A DNA stretch of 64,000 nucleotides, taken from Janibacter sp. CX7 (lineage in GTDB: Bacteria; Actinomycetota; Actinomycetes; Actinomycetales; Dermatophilaceae). The position numbers and the translations under genes are program-made. The notes under the pieces are model-generated. The model had not been told where the DNA came from and made no database searches. It was given only the letters and a program-made list of their open reading frames with translations. Each line of letters opens with the position of its first letter. Position 1 is the stretch's first letter. The stretch covers positions 1,984,001-2,048,000 of the forward strand of contig NZ_CP101464.1 of assembly GCF_024362365.1 (NCBI RefSeq), written 5' to 3'. This document shows, piece after piece, positions 35,873 through 44,809 of the stretch.

Positions 35873-36406
35873 ATGGGGAAGCACCTGACCACCGCCCGAT
35901 CCTGCGCGCTCGTCGCGATCGCCGCTCTCGGCCTGTCCGCCTGCGGCGCCCTCGGCGACGGCGACGGCGACTCGACCGTGACGGTCACCGAGTCCTCGCA
36001 GGACCAGAGCCAGACCTCCGAGCCCACGGCTCAGAGCACCACCACGACGCCGACCTCCACGGCAAGCACGACGGAGGACCCCACCGAGAGCTCCACGGCG
36101 AGCTCGAGCGACGTGACCAACACCCCACCTGCGGGGTCCACGCCCAACACCGACACCTCGAAGTCGATCGACGTCAACACCCTGACGGAGAAGGTCGAGG
36201 CCCACACCGACAGCCAGGTCCCCCCGGACGTGACCCTGTCGTGCATGGGCGGCATCGTGCTCGTCGCCAACGAGACCCAGAAGTGCTCGTGGATGGACTC
36301 CAACGGCAATGTCACCCGGCTGACCATCACGGTCGACTGGGCAGCAGTGGTCGGCGACCAGATCCAGTACAACCTGTCGCTGGAGAACTCCGCCTACACG
36401 CCCTGA
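35873..36406 (+). CDS. DUF4333-like secreted lipoprotein
   Basis: A 177-residue lipoprotein with a signal peptide ending in the lipobox LSAC (lipidated Cys24). A long Ser/Thr-rich linker (about 34-100) leads to a small C-terminal domain with two cysteines (LSCMGG and KCSWMDSNGN) and TRLTITVDW, as in DUF4333 of actinobacterial surface proteins. Anchored outside the membrane; role unknown. It sits between DUF4031 and the HD gene, flanked by a duplicated HD gene end, and so looks inserted. Base composition seems less GC-rich than its neighbours. Confidence 0.8.
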   Translation: MGKHLTTARSCALVAIAALGLSACGALGDGDGDSTVTVTESSQDQSQTSEPTAQSTTTTPTSTASTTEDPTESSTASSSDVTNTPPAGSTPNTDTSKSIDVNTLTEKVEAHTDSQVPPDVTLSCMGGIVLVANETQKCSWMDSNGNVTRLTITVDWAAVVGDQIQYNLSLENSAYTP

Positions 36407-36416
36407 CCTGCGGCCC

Positions 36417-37076
36417 TCACGGGCCACCCCGGAGCCGGTCGAGCTCGCGTCGCAGGTTGACGCGGGCTCGACCGCTCCAGTGCTCGTGCGCGTGGTCGGT
36501 GAGGTAGAGGCGCTCCCGCTCGACGAAGGGAGTGAGCACCGCGCTCCTGCCCCGCGCGAAGTCCGCGGCCGGCACCTGCCGGTACTCGATGCGCACCTGG
36601 GCGCAGTAGCCGTCGAAGCGGTCGGCCGGAGCCGACAGGATCCACAGGTCGGCGTCGTGGAAGGCCTGCGACACCGGGTCGCCCGCACTCATCTCGTGGG
36701 TCGCCGACTCCCGCACCAGCCGGGCGATGGTCGCGACATCGGCGGGCGGCAGGCCGAGGGCCGTAAGCCGCTCCTCCGCCAGACGCGCGGAGGCCTCCTC
36801 GCTCGCCCCCGGGGCCCCGCCCGTCTCGTAGACCGCGTCGTGGAACCACCCGACCATCGCGGCCAGGTGCCGGTCACGACCGGCGAGGTGTCCCCCTTCG
36901 GCCAGCTCGTCGAGGGCCGCGAGGACCTCGGCCAGGTGCACGGGGTCGTGATAGCTGCGGTGCGGCTCACCCCAGCGGGCGAGCAGCTCCTCGCGCAGTG
37001 CGGTGACGGCGCGCTGATCCGTGACCACATCGAGTCCCGCGACATCGGCGAGCCATCGATCACGCAAGGTGTCCAC
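36417..37076 (-). CDS. HD-domain metal-dependent phosphohydrolase
   Basis: A 219-residue helical protein with HD-superfamily metal ligands in YHDPVH, GWFHDAVYE, SATHEM and FHDADLWIL. Such proteins hydrolyse nucleotides or other phosphoesters; the substrate is unknown. The start was set at GTG 37076 because a CACAAT box lies six bases upstream; a TTG at 37094 is in frame but would overlap the divergent gene's ATG. The last codons recur as the remnant at 35707-35757. Confidence 0.85.
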   Translation of the reverse strand: MDTLRDRWLADVAGLDVVTDQRAVTALREELLARWGEPHRSYHDPVHLAEVLAALDELAEGGHLAGRDRHLAAMVGWFHDAVYETGGAPGASEEASARLAEERLTALGLPPADVATIARLVRESATHEMSAGDPVSQAFHDADLWILSAPADRFDGYCAQVRIEYRQVPAADFARGRSAVLTPFVERERLYLTDHAHEHWSGRARVNLRRELDRLRGGP

Positions 37077-37081
37077 CGTGG

Positions 37082-37088
37082 GATTGTG
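37082..37088. promoter_or_regulatory. Overlapping divergent -10 boxes (GATTGT / CACAAT)
   Basis: On the plus strand GATTGT (37082-37087) lies six bases before ATG 37094; on the minus strand CACAAT (37088-37083) lies six bases before GTG 37076. The two starts are only 17 bases apart, so both transcripts would be leaderless and mutually exclusive. Confidence 0.5.
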
Positions 37089-37093
37089 CCGCA

Positions 37094-38590
37094 ATGAGCG
37101 CTGACTCCTCCGGCGGCACCCTCGACCAGGTCCGACGCGCCGGCGTCGAGACCACCGGCATCGAGATCATCGACGAGGCGGACCGCACCGCCCGCCCCGC
37201 CGACCTCTTCTGGCCGTGGTTCGCGGCCAATGTGTCGGTCTTCGGCATCTCCTACGGCAGCTTCGTCCTCGACTTCGGCATCTCCTTCTGGCAGGCGCTG
37301 CTCGTCTCGGTCATCGGCATCGTCGTCTCCTTCCTCCTCTGCGGCCTCGTCGCCGTCGCCGGCAAGCGCGGCTCGGCCCCGACGATGGTCATCTCGCGGG
37401 CGGCCTTCGGCGTCCAGGGGCAGAAGCTGCCGGGCGTCGTCTCGTGGATCGTCTCGATCGGCTGGGAGACCTTCCTGGCGATCATGGCGACGCTCGCGAC
37501 GGCGACCGTCATGCGCGAGCTCGGCTGGGGCGGCGGCACGCCGACCAAGGTCGTCGCGATGCTCGTCGTCGCCGCCCTCATCGTCACCGCGTCGGTCGCC
37601 GGCTACCACCTGATCATGCGGCTGCAGTCATGGCTCACCTGGCTCACCGGCCTCGCGACGATCGTCTACGTCGCCCTGACGGTCAGCCACATCGACTGGT
37701 CGGCCCTGACCGCCCTCGAGAGCGGCTCCTTCCAGCAGGTCATCGGCGCCCTCATCATGGTCATGACCGGGTTCGGCCTCGGCTGGATCAACATCGCCGC
37801 CGACTGGTCGCGCTACCAGAGCCGCGAGGCCTCCTCGGGCGCGATCGTCGCGTGGAACACCTTCGGCGGCGCCCTCGCCCCCGCCCTGCTCGTCGCCTAC
37901 GGCATCGGCCTCGCCGGCTCCGACGAGACCCTGCGTGCCGGCATCGTCGCCGACCCGGTCGGCACCCTCGCGACGATCCTGCCGACCTGGTACCTCGTGA
38001 TCTTCGGCATCGCCGCGGTGCTCGCGCTCGTCTCCGGCGCCGTGCTCGGCATCTACTCCTCGGGCCTGACGCTGCTCAGCCTCGGCGTGCGCATCCCTCG
38101 GCCGGCCGCCGCCGGCATCGACGGGCTGCTGCTGACCCTCGGCACGATCTACGTCGTCTTCTTCGCGGAGAACTTCCTCGGACCCTTCCAGTCCTTCCTC
38201 ATCACCCTCGGCGTGCCGCTGGCTGCCTGGGCGGGCATCTTCCTGTCCGACCTCGCCCTGCGCCGACGCGACTACGACGAGGAGGCGCTCTTCGACGCCC
38301 GCGGACGGTACGGCTCCGTCGACTGGATCTCGATCGGCACGATGGTGCTCACCTCGGTCATCGGCTGGGGCCTGGTGACCAATGCGATGCCCGACTCGAC
38401 GTGGAACAACTGGCAGGGCTACCTGCTCAAGGCCTTCATGGGCACCGAGCTCGTCGAGGACCCGGCCGGCAGCTACTGGGCCGGCGACTGGTCCTACGCC
38501 AACCTCGGCGTCATCGCCGCGCTCGTCCTGGCCTTCGTCATCACCTACGTCGCCCGCCGCGGCGTCGTGCGCCGGCAGGAGGAGCGATGA
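37094..38590 (+). CDS. NCS1-family purine/cytosine permease
   Basis: A 498-residue transporter with 12 helices; NCS1 signatures include DLFWPWFAANVSVFGISYG and GWINIAADWSRYQ. Substrates in the family include cytosine, hydantoins, allantoin and purines. It is translationally coupled (ATGA) to a cysteine hydrolase, which suggests uptake and hydrolysis of an N-carbamoyl or related compound (inference). Confidence 0.9.
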   Translation: MSADSSGGTLDQVRRAGVETTGIEIIDEADRTARPADLFWPWFAANVSVFGISYGSFVLDFGISFWQALLVSVIGIVVSFLLCGLVAVAGKRGSAPTMVISRAAFGVQGQKLPGVVSWIVSIGWETFLAIMATLATATVMRELGWGGGTPTKVVAMLVVAALIVTASVAGYHLIMRLQSWLTWLTGLATIVYVALTVSHIDWSALTALESGSFQQVIGALIMVMTGFGLGWINIAADWSRYQSREASSGAIVAWNTFGGALAPALLVAYGIGLAGSDETLRAGIVADPVGTLATILPTWYLVIFGIAAVLALVSGAVLGIYSSGLTLLSLGVRIPRPAAAGIDGLLLTLGTIYVVFFAENFLGPFQSFLITLGVPLAAWAGIFLSDLALRRRDYDEEALFDARGRYGSVDWISIGTMVLTSVIGWGLVTNAMPDSTWNNWQGYLLKAFMGTELVEDPAGSYWAGDWSYANLGVIAALVLAFVITYVARRGVVRRQEER

Positions 38591-39177
38591 GCGAGCAGAC
38601 CCCCGACACCCCGGCCCTCCCCGACCTCGACGACGCCTGGCTCGTCGTCGTCGACCCGCAGCGCATCTTCGCCGACCCGACGTCCGAGTGGGGGTCGCCG
38701 ATGTTCGACGCCGCCCTCGGGCCGATCAAGTCGCTGCGCTCCGGCTTCGGTGCGGCGCGCACCATCGTCACCCGCTGGGTGCCGGGCCCGGAGCGTCCGG
38801 GCTCGTGGGGTCCCTACTTCGAACGGTGGGGCTTCGCCGACCGACCGGCCACCGACCCGGTCTTCGACCTCGTCACCCCGGCCGCCGGCTGGAGCAGCCG
38901 TGGGTCGATCGACCTGTCGACCTTCGGCAAGTGGGGCGAGCCGCTCACGCGCATCATCGGCGAGACCCCGACCATCGTGCTCGCCGGGGTCTCGACGGAC
39001 TGCTGCGTCATCTCGACGGCCCTGCCCGCAGCAGATGCCGGCGCCACGGTGGTCGTGGCGGCCGACGCCTGCGCGGGCTCGACCCAGGACAACCACGAGG
39101 CCGCCCTGCAGGTGATGAGCCTCTACTCGCCGCAGATCGAGGTCTCGACGAGCGCTGCGGTGCTCGCCGCGCGCTGA
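38587..39177 (+). CDS. Isochorismatase-like cysteine hydrolase
   Basis: A 196-residue hydrolase with the family triad Asp23 (VVVDPQR), Lys115 (STFGKWGEPL) and a cysteine in GVSTDCCV (Cys139 or Cys140). Members include nicotinamidases, N-carbamoylsarcosine amidases and ureidoacrylate hydrolases. Pairing with an NCS1 permease suggests an amidase for a purine or pyrimidine breakdown product. The stop is directly adjacent to that of the convergent VOC protein. Confidence 0.88.
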   Translation: MSEQTPDTPALPDLDDAWLVVVDPQRIFADPTSEWGSPMFDAALGPIKSLRSGFGAARTIVTRWVPGPERPGSWGPYFERWGFADRPATDPVFDLVTPAAGWSSRGSIDLSTFGKWGEPLTRIIGETPTIVLAGVSTDCCVISTALPAADAGATVVVAADACAGSTQDNHEAALQVMSLYSPQIEVSTSAAVLAAR

Positions 39178-39597
39178 TCAGCCCTGCTGCCCGGGCCCGG
39201 CGATGTTGACCATCCACGGGATGCCGTAGCGGTCGGTGAAGGAGCCGTACTCGTCACCCCACATCTGCATCTCGAGGGGCACCTCGACCTGGGCGCCCTC
39301 GGTGAGGCCGGCCCAGTAGCCGCGCAGCAGCTCGGTCTCGTCACCGCTGATGCTCACGGTGATCTGGGTGCCGAGGGTGCGGGTCATGCCCGGCGGGGTG
39401 TCGCTGGCGAAGATCGTGTAGCCGGCGTCGGTGACGAGGCTGGCGTGCATCACCTGGTCGGCGATCTCGCCGGCATCGGGCATGCTGTCGCCGAAGGTGT
39501 GGACGAGCAGCTCACCGCCGAGGACCGACTGGTAGAACTCCATCGCCTCGCGGGCGTTGCCGTCGAAGTTGAGGTACGGGTTGAGTTTCGAAGCCAT
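39178..39597 (-). CDS. VOC/glyoxalase-superfamily protein (PhnB-like)
   Basis: A 139-residue protein of the PhnB/DUF1338-type VOC family: NPYLNFDGNAREAMEFYQ at its start and the C-terminal W-G-D-E-Y-G-S-F-T-D-R-Y-G run, with the end MVNIAGPGQQG. These are metal-binding beta-alpha-beta folds whose function is generally unknown. It is the second gene after the LysG regulator in the same direction, nine bases apart. Confidence 0.9.
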   Translation of the reverse strand: MASKLNPYLNFDGNAREAMEFYQSVLGGELLVHTFGDSMPDAGEIADQVMHASLVTDAGYTIFASDTPPGMTRTLGTQITVSISGDETELLRGYWAGLTEGAQVEVPLEMQMWGDEYGSFTDRYGIPWMVNIAGPGQQG

Positions 39598-39606
39598 GAC
39601 CCGACG

Positions 39607-40497
39607 CTAGATCCGACCGCCGACAGCCGGAGGCCTCAATCGGTGAGCGGCAGCGTGCACCGCCTCGCCCAGACGCTCGACCCGAGGAGTCTGCAGCCGC
39701 CACACCTGCCAGAAGAGCGGGACGTCGCGGTGCGCCCGCTGCCGCAGGAGCACCAGGCGCCCGCTCTCGAGGTCCTCGCCGCACTGCGCCTCGGGCAGCA
39801 TCGCCCAGCCGAGCCCGGCCCGCACCGCGGCGGCGAAGCCCTCCGACGAGGGCACCTGCGAGACCGGCGGCGCGGTGACGACACCGAGGTCGCGCAGCAC
39901 CCCGTGCTGCAGGTCGTCCTTGGCGTTGAAGCGCAGCACCGGCATCGCCGACCAGTCGTACCCACGTCCACGCGCGTGCCGCTCCGCGAGCTCCGGCGCC
40001 GCGACCGGCAGGTAGCGCATCGACCCGAGCGGCTCGGTCCGGCAGCCGGCGACGGGCACCGGGTCGGCGGTCACCGCCCCGACGACCGCGCCGCGACGCA
40101 GGTGGTCGGCGCTGTACTCCTCGTCCTCGACCTCGAGGTGCAGGCGGGTGTCGTCCCACCCCGCGGCCACGCCGAGCACCGGCTCGAACCACGTCGCGAG
40201 CGAGTCGGCGTTGACCGCGACCGGCAGGTCGACGGGGGCGGACCCCCCTTCGCCCAGGTCGGAGCGCAGCTGGTCGGCGAGCAGGACCATCTGGCGGGCG
40301 GTGCGCACGACCCCGGTCCCGGCGATCGTCGCCCGCACCGGCGTGCTCCGCTCGACGAGGACGCGGCCCGCGGCGGCCTCGAGCGCCTTGATCCGCTGGC
40401 TCACGGCCGACGGCGTGATGGACAGGGCACCCGCTGCCGCCTCGAAGGTCCCCTCGTCGACGACGGCCAGGAGGGCACGGAGCTGATCGATCTGCAT
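39607..40497 (-). CDS. lysG: LysG/ArgP-type LysR-family regulator
   Basis: A 296-residue LysR regulator: winged HTH at 1-60 (TFEAAAGALSITPSAVSQRIKALE) and a type 2 periplasmic-binding effector domain. The divergent partner is a LysE-type exporter, as in Corynebacterium, where LysG with lysine or arginine activates lysE. The Gly-Glu-Gly-Gly at about 82-85 uses GAA-GGG-GGG. Confidence 0.92.
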   Translation of the reverse strand: MQIDQLRALLAVVDEGTFEAAAGALSITPSAVSQRIKALEAAAGRVLVERSTPVRATIAGTGVVRTARQMVLLADQLRSDLGEGGSAPVDLPVAVNADSLATWFEPVLGVAAGWDDTRLHLEVEDEEYSADHLRRGAVVGAVTADPVPVAGCRTEPLGSMRYLPVAAPELAERHARGRGYDWSAMPVLRFNAKDDLQHGVLRDLGVVTAPPVSQVPSSEGFAAAVRAGLGWAMLPEAQCGEDLESGRLVLLRQRAHRDVPLFWQVWRLQTPRVERLGEAVHAAAHRLRPPAVGGRI

Positions 40498-40555
40498 GAA
40501 GCAATGCTAATGATCGTGCAGGATCTGTCGTTGGCCTTCAGCGGTCGGCTCCGCC

Positions 40556-40561
40556 TACGGT
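40556..40561 (+). promoter_or_regulatory. Leaderless -10 box (TACGGT) of the LysE-type exporter
   Basis: TACGGT lies six bases before GTG 40568. The remaining 70-base divergent region should contain the LysG site; I could not define its boundaries. Confidence 0.5.
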
Positions 40562-40567
40562 CTCCTC

Positions 40568-41161
40568 GTGATCGTCTCCGCCGTCGCCGGCCTGCTGACC
40601 GGCCTCACCCTCATCGTCGCCATCGGGGCGCAGAATGCCTTCGTCCTGCGGCAGGGCATCCGCCGCGAGCATCTGGCCCCGGTCGTGCTCATCTGCATCG
40701 CCGCCGACACCCTGCTCATCGCCCTCGGCACCGCCGGCGTCGGCGCGCTGGTGAGTGATCACCCGGGTGCGGTGCGCGTGGTCACCTGGCTCGGCGCGGC
40801 CTACCTCGTCGGCTACGGCCTCGTGGCGCTGCGCCGGGCCGCCTCCCCCACCGGCCTCGACGCGGCCGCCCCCGCCGGACGGGGCTCGGTCATCGCGACG
40901 ACGCTGGCGATCACCTTCCTCAACCCGCACGTCTACCTCGACACCGTCCTCATGCTCGGGTCGATCGCCAACGGTCACGGCGAGCAGCGCTGGGCCTTCG
41001 CGACGGGTGCGTCGATCGGCAGCGTCGTGTGGTTCACCGCCCTGGGCCTCGGCGCCCGGGCCCTCGCCGGTCCGCTGGGCCGGCCCGGCACGTGGCGCGT
41101 CCTCGACGGGGTCATCGGCCTGACGATGATCGGGCTGGCGGTGCTGCTGCTCGTGCGGTGA
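40568..41161 (+). CDS. lysE: LysE/ArgO-family basic amino-acid exporter
   Basis: A 197-residue protein with six helices and the family start GLLTGLTLIVAIGAQNAFVLRQG plus the TFLNPHVYLDT motif. It exports lysine or arginine and is controlled by the divergent LysG. Its start is a GTG. Confidence 0.93.
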   Translation: MIVSAVAGLLTGLTLIVAIGAQNAFVLRQGIRREHLAPVVLICIAADTLLIALGTAGVGALVSDHPGAVRVVTWLGAAYLVGYGLVALRRAASPTGLDAAAPAGRGSVIATTLAITFLNPHVYLDTVLMLGSIANGHGEQRWAFATGASIGSVVWFTALGLGARALAGPLGRPGTWRVLDGVIGLTMIGLAVLLLVR

Positions 41162-41170
41162 GTGGCTCCG

Positions 41171-42697
41171 TCAGCCGGCGGCAGGTGCCGGCGTCGTGGC
41201 GAAGGGGGTCAGCTCGGCCGCGAGGTCACCGTGCACCCGGGCGACGACGAGCGTGCCCCGCTCGAGGTGCTCCTCGGAGACGATCTCCGCCTCGTCGTGC
41301 AGACGGCTGACGAGGTCACCGCGCGCATACGGCACGAGGACCTCGACGTCGATGTCGGGCTTGGGCAGCTCCTCGGCGACGAGCTCGAGCAGCTCCTGGA
41401 CCCCGGCGCCGGTGCGCGCCGAGACGGCGATCGAGTGCTTCTCGTGCCGCAGGATCCGGTCGACGACCTCGGGGTCGGCCGCGTCGGCCTTGTTGACGAC
41501 GACGACCTCCTTGACGTCGGTCGCGTCGACGTCGGCGAGCACGGCGCGCACGGCCGAGATCTGGCCCTCGGGGTCGGGGTGCGAGCCGTCGACGACGTGC
41601 AGGAGCAGGTCGGCGTCGGCGACCTCCTCGAGCGTCGAGCGGAAGGCTTCGACGAGCTGGTGCGGGAGCGCCCGGACGAAGCCGACGGTGTCGGTGAGCG
41701 TGTACTCACGCCCGTCGGGCGTCTCGGCCCGCCGCACCGTCGTGTCGAGGGTGGCGAAGAGCTGGTTGTCGACGAGGACACCTGCGTGGGTGAGGCGGTT
41801 GAGCAGGGTCGACTTGCCGGCATTGGTGTAGCCGGCGATGGCCACGGCAGGCACCTGGCGGTGCGCGCGGGCGGCCCGGCGGGTGTCGCGGTGGGTCTTC
41901 ATGCCCGCGAGCTCGCGCTTGAGCTTGGCGATGCGGGAGTTGATCCGGCGGCGGTCGAGCTCGATCTTCGTCTCACCGGGACCGCGCGAGCCCATGCCCT
42001 GACCGCCGGCCGCCTGGCCACCGGCCTGCCGGGACATCGACTCACCCCAGCCACGCAGGCGGGGCAGGAGGTACTGCAGCTGGGCGAGCTCGACCTGGGC
42101 CTTGCCCTCACGGGACTTCGCGTGCTGGGCGAAGATGTCGAGGATCAGGGCGGTGCGGTCGATGACCTTGACCTTGACGACGTCCTCGAGCGCACGCCGC
42201 TGGCTCGGGGCCAGCTCGGTGTCGCACACGACGGTGTCCGCCCCCTCGGCGACGACGATGTCCTTGAGCTCCTGCGCCTTGCCCGAGCCGAGATAGGTGC
42301 CCGGGTCGGGGGTCTGGCGCCGCTGCAGGACGCCGGCGAGCACCTCGGAGCCGGCGGTCTCCGCGAGCGCGGCGAGCTCGCGCAGCGAGTTCTCGGCGTC
42401 GGCGGCGGTCCCGTCGCTCCAGACGGCCGCGAGGACGACCCGCTCCAGCCGCAGCTGGCGGTACTCGACCTCGGTGATGTCCTCGAGCTCGGTCGACAGA
42501 CCCTGCACACGGCGAAGGGCGGAGCGCTCCTCGCGGTCGAGCTGGTCGCCGTCGTAGTCGATGTCGCCGGCCGGCTCGAGGAAGCCGTCGCCGGGGTCGG
42601 CCAGCGCCTGCGCGCGCCTCGAGAGCACCCGGTCGATCGTCGGGCTGGGGTTGGTGTCGTCGGCGTCGTCGCGCGCGCTGTGCAGTGGTTCGGTCAT
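41171..42697 (-). CDS. hflX: GTPase HflX
   Basis: A 508-residue ribosome-associated GTPase. The N-terminal HflX domain has GSGKAQEL and the central coiled stretch ends in GPGETKIELDRRRI; G1 is GYTNAGKST, G3 DTVGF and G4 NKAD. HflX splits stalled or heat-damaged 70S ribosomes. ATG 42697 has GAGGAG upstream. In Actinobacteria it usually follows dapF-miaA-miaB; here about 11 kb of other genes intervene. Confidence 0.95.
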   Translation of the reverse strand: MTEPLHSARDDADDTNPSPTIDRVLSRRAQALADPGDGFLEPAGDIDYDGDQLDREERSALRRVQGLSTELEDITEVEYRQLRLERVVLAAVWSDGTAADAENSLRELAALAETAGSEVLAGVLQRRQTPDPGTYLGSGKAQELKDIVVAEGADTVVCDTELAPSQRRALEDVVKVKVIDRTALILDIFAQHAKSREGKAQVELAQLQYLLPRLRGWGESMSRQAGGQAAGGQGMGSRGPGETKIELDRRRINSRIAKLKRELAGMKTHRDTRRAARAHRQVPAVAIAGYTNAGKSTLLNRLTHAGVLVDNQLFATLDTTVRRAETPDGREYTLTDTVGFVRALPHQLVEAFRSTLEEVADADLLLHVVDGSHPDPEGQISAVRAVLADVDATDVKEVVVVNKADAADPEVVDRILRHEKHSIAVSARTGAGVQELLELVAEELPKPDIDVEVLVPYARGDLVSRLHDEAEIVSEEHLERGTLVVARVHGDLAAELTPFATTPAPAAG

Positions 42698-42759
42698 GTT
42701 CTCCTCAGGATCGCACTCTGCAACGCCTGCAGGCCAGCCGATAGTCCCTTCTGCCCGGC

Positions 42760-42765
42760 TACAGT
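42760..42765 (+). promoter_or_regulatory. Leaderless -10 box (TACAGT)
   Basis: TACAGT lies eight bases before ATG 42774 of the unknown gene, in the 76-base divergent gap with hflX. Confidence 0.45.
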
Positions 42766-42773
42766 CGGTCGCC

Positions 42774-43352
42774 ATGGAGCCACCGCCCCCTGTCGAGCGG
42801 CCCTCCGGCGACGAGGTGCGCGTGCCGGTGCGGACCGTGAAGCCCTCGGCCACGGCCTTCGCCCGGTCGGTGTGGCAGTTCGCCAGCGGCACCGTCGGCG
42901 ATGCCTTCGCCGGGCGGCTCCTCGGGCGCTCCGCGGACCAGCCCACCGCCCCGACGATCGACGCCATGACCTTCGCGCCGCTCGAGGTCCGCGAGACCGG
43001 GGCCGTCGTCGTCCTCGACCGCCACGGCCTGCGGGTCGAAGGGAGCCGAGAGCTCGCCTTCGCGCTGGCCTGGCCCGAGGTGGGCCGCGTCTCGCTGCAG
43101 GTCCAGCACTCGCGTCTGCTGGGCCTGCGGATGCTGCGGCTGGTCTTCTGGCCCGCGCACCCGCACACCTTCCCGGCGGCCCACCCGGAGTGCGCTCCTG
43201 CCCCCGTCCCCGAGCTCGGCGGCTACGCGCTGGCGCTCACCACCTCGCCGCGGGTGCCGCAGGCCGACATCGACCTCGCGCTCTCCGGCCTGGCCCTCGC
43301 CGGCGCCCGGTTCGACGGCGAGGTGGAGGAGGTCAGCACGGGCACCGGGTAG
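42774..43352 (+). CDS. Conserved protein of unknown function, possible PH-like fold
   Basis: A 192-residue soluble protein. The stretch AVVVLDRHGLRVEGSRELAF and the following WPEVGRVSLQ resemble the strand pattern of bacterial PH-like domains; this is weak. The N-terminal 60 residues are Pro- and Ala-rich. I recognise no family. It precedes an amino-acid permease by 11 bases. Confidence 0.65.
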   Translation: MEPPPPVERPSGDEVRVPVRTVKPSATAFARSVWQFASGTVGDAFAGRLLGRSADQPTAPTIDAMTFAPLEVRETGAVVVLDRHGLRVEGSRELAFALAWPEVGRVSLQVQHSRLLGLRMLRLVFWPAHPHTFPAAHPECAPAPVPELGGYALALTTSPRVPQADIDLALSGLALAGARFDGEVEEVSTGTG

Positions 43353-43355
43353 GGT
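43350..43355 (+). promoter_or_regulatory. Leaderless -10 box (TAGGGT) of the amino-acid permease
   Basis: TAGGGT lies eight bases before GTG 43364 and overlaps the stop codon of the preceding gene. Confidence 0.5.
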
Positions 43356-43363
43356 GCTCGCCC

Positions 43364-44809
43364 GTGCCCTCCACCTCTTCGACCGCGGGCGCCGTGCCCG
43401 ACCACGAGCACCTCGACCGCGGCCTCAACCCCCGCCACGTCCAGTTCATCGCACTGGGCACTGCCATCGGCACGGGCCTCTTCTACGGCTCGTCCGAGAC
43501 GATCCAGGCCGCCGGCCCGGCCGTCCTCGTCGCCTACGCGGTCGCCGGCTTCATGGTCTACATCGTCATGCGGGCCCTCGGTGAGATGGCCGTGCGCCAC
43601 CCCGTCGCCGGCTCCTTCGCGCAGTACGCCGGCTCCTTCCTCGGCCCCTACGCCGGCTTCATCGTCGGCTGGGTCTTCTGGCTCGAGCTCGCGGTCGTCG
43701 CCATCGCCGACATGACCGCCGTCGCGACCTACATGGGCCTGTGGTTCCCCGGTGTCCCCGGCTGGGTGTGGATGGCCGCGGCCATCGCCCTCATCGGTGC
43801 CCTCAACCTCATGGCGGTGCGGGTCTTCGGCGAGATGGAGTTCTGGTTCTCCCTCATCAAGGTGACCGCGATCATCGCGCTCGTCGTCGGTGGTCTGGCG
43901 CTCATCCTCTGGGGGCGCGAGGTCGGCGGCACGACCCCGGACGTCGCGCACCTGTGGAGCCACGACGGCTTCGCCCCCTTCGGCCTGTGGGGCATCATCA
44001 TGAGCTTCAGCGTCGTCGTCTTCTCCTTCGGCGGCATCGAGACGCTCGGCATGACGGCCGGCGAGGCCGACGACCCGGAGCACTCGATCGGGCGCGCGGT
44101 CAACACCGTGCCCTTCCGCATCCTGCTCTTCTACGTCGCGGCGCTCGCGGTCATCATGTCGATCATCCCGTGGGACGAGGTCACCGGTGAGTCCTCCCCC
44201 TTCGTCGAGGTCTTCGCCGCGCTCCAGGTCCCGGCGGCCCAGCACGTGATGAACTTCGTCGTCCTCACCGCTGCCCTGTCGGCGATGAACGCGATCTTCT
44301 ACGCCTGCTCGCGCACGATGTACGGCCTCGCCGAGCAGGGCCACGCACCTCGCTCCTTCCTCCACCTGTCACCGCGAGCGCACATCCCGATCTACCCGGT
44401 GCTGTGCATGTTCGGCGCCGGCGCGGTCGGACTCGTGCTCTTCCTCGTCATCGAGGACCGGCTCTTCTTCTTCGTCGCGGCGATCGCGTCCTTCGCCACG
44501 GTCTTCACCTGGCTGATGATCCTGCTCGCGCACCTGCGGATGCGCACCCGGATGGCGCGCGAGGGCCTGCGGCCCACGGGCTTCGCGATGCCCTTCTTCC
44601 CGGTCCTCAACGTCATCGCGATGGCCTTCATGGTCGGCGTCATCGTGCTGCTCGCGACGACCGACTCCGGGCGCGACGCCTTCTACGTCGGGGCGGGTGC
44701 GCTGGTGCTCCTCACGATCGCGTGGTTCACCTTCGTGCGGGACGAAGGGCGCGCGCCGATCGTCCTCGAGGAGGCCGATCACCTCTCCGGCGACAGCTCC
44801 CGGGTGTAG
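43364..44809 (+). CDS. Amino-acid permease (APC family, GabP/AnsP-like)
   Basis: A 481-residue transporter with 12 helices: GLNPRHVQFIALGTAIGTGLF at the start, ALGEMAVRHPVAGSFAQYA, and FSFGGIETLGMTAGEADDP. These mark the AAT group of the APC superfamily. Substrate not determinable. The last 31 bases overlap the end of the convergent phoD-like gene. Confidence 0.92.
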   Translation: MPSTSSTAGAVPDHEHLDRGLNPRHVQFIALGTAIGTGLFYGSSETIQAAGPAVLVAYAVAGFMVYIVMRALGEMAVRHPVAGSFAQYAGSFLGPYAGFIVGWVFWLELAVVAIADMTAVATYMGLWFPGVPGWVWMAAAIALIGALNLMAVRVFGEMEFWFSLIKVTAIIALVVGGLALILWGREVGGTTPDVAHLWSHDGFAPFGLWGIIMSFSVVVFSFGGIETLGMTAGEADDPEHSIGRAVNTVPFRILLFYVAALAVIMSIIPWDEVTGESSPFVEVFAALQVPAAQHVMNFVVLTAALSAMNAIFYACSRTMYGLAEQGHAPRSFLHLSPRAHIPIYPVLCMFGAGAVGLVLFLVIEDRLFFFVAAIASFATVFTWLMILLAHLRMRTRMAREGLRPTGFAMPFFPVLNVIAMAFMVGVIVLLATTDSGRDAFYVGAGALVLLTIAWFTFVRDEGRAPIVLEEADHLSGDSSRV

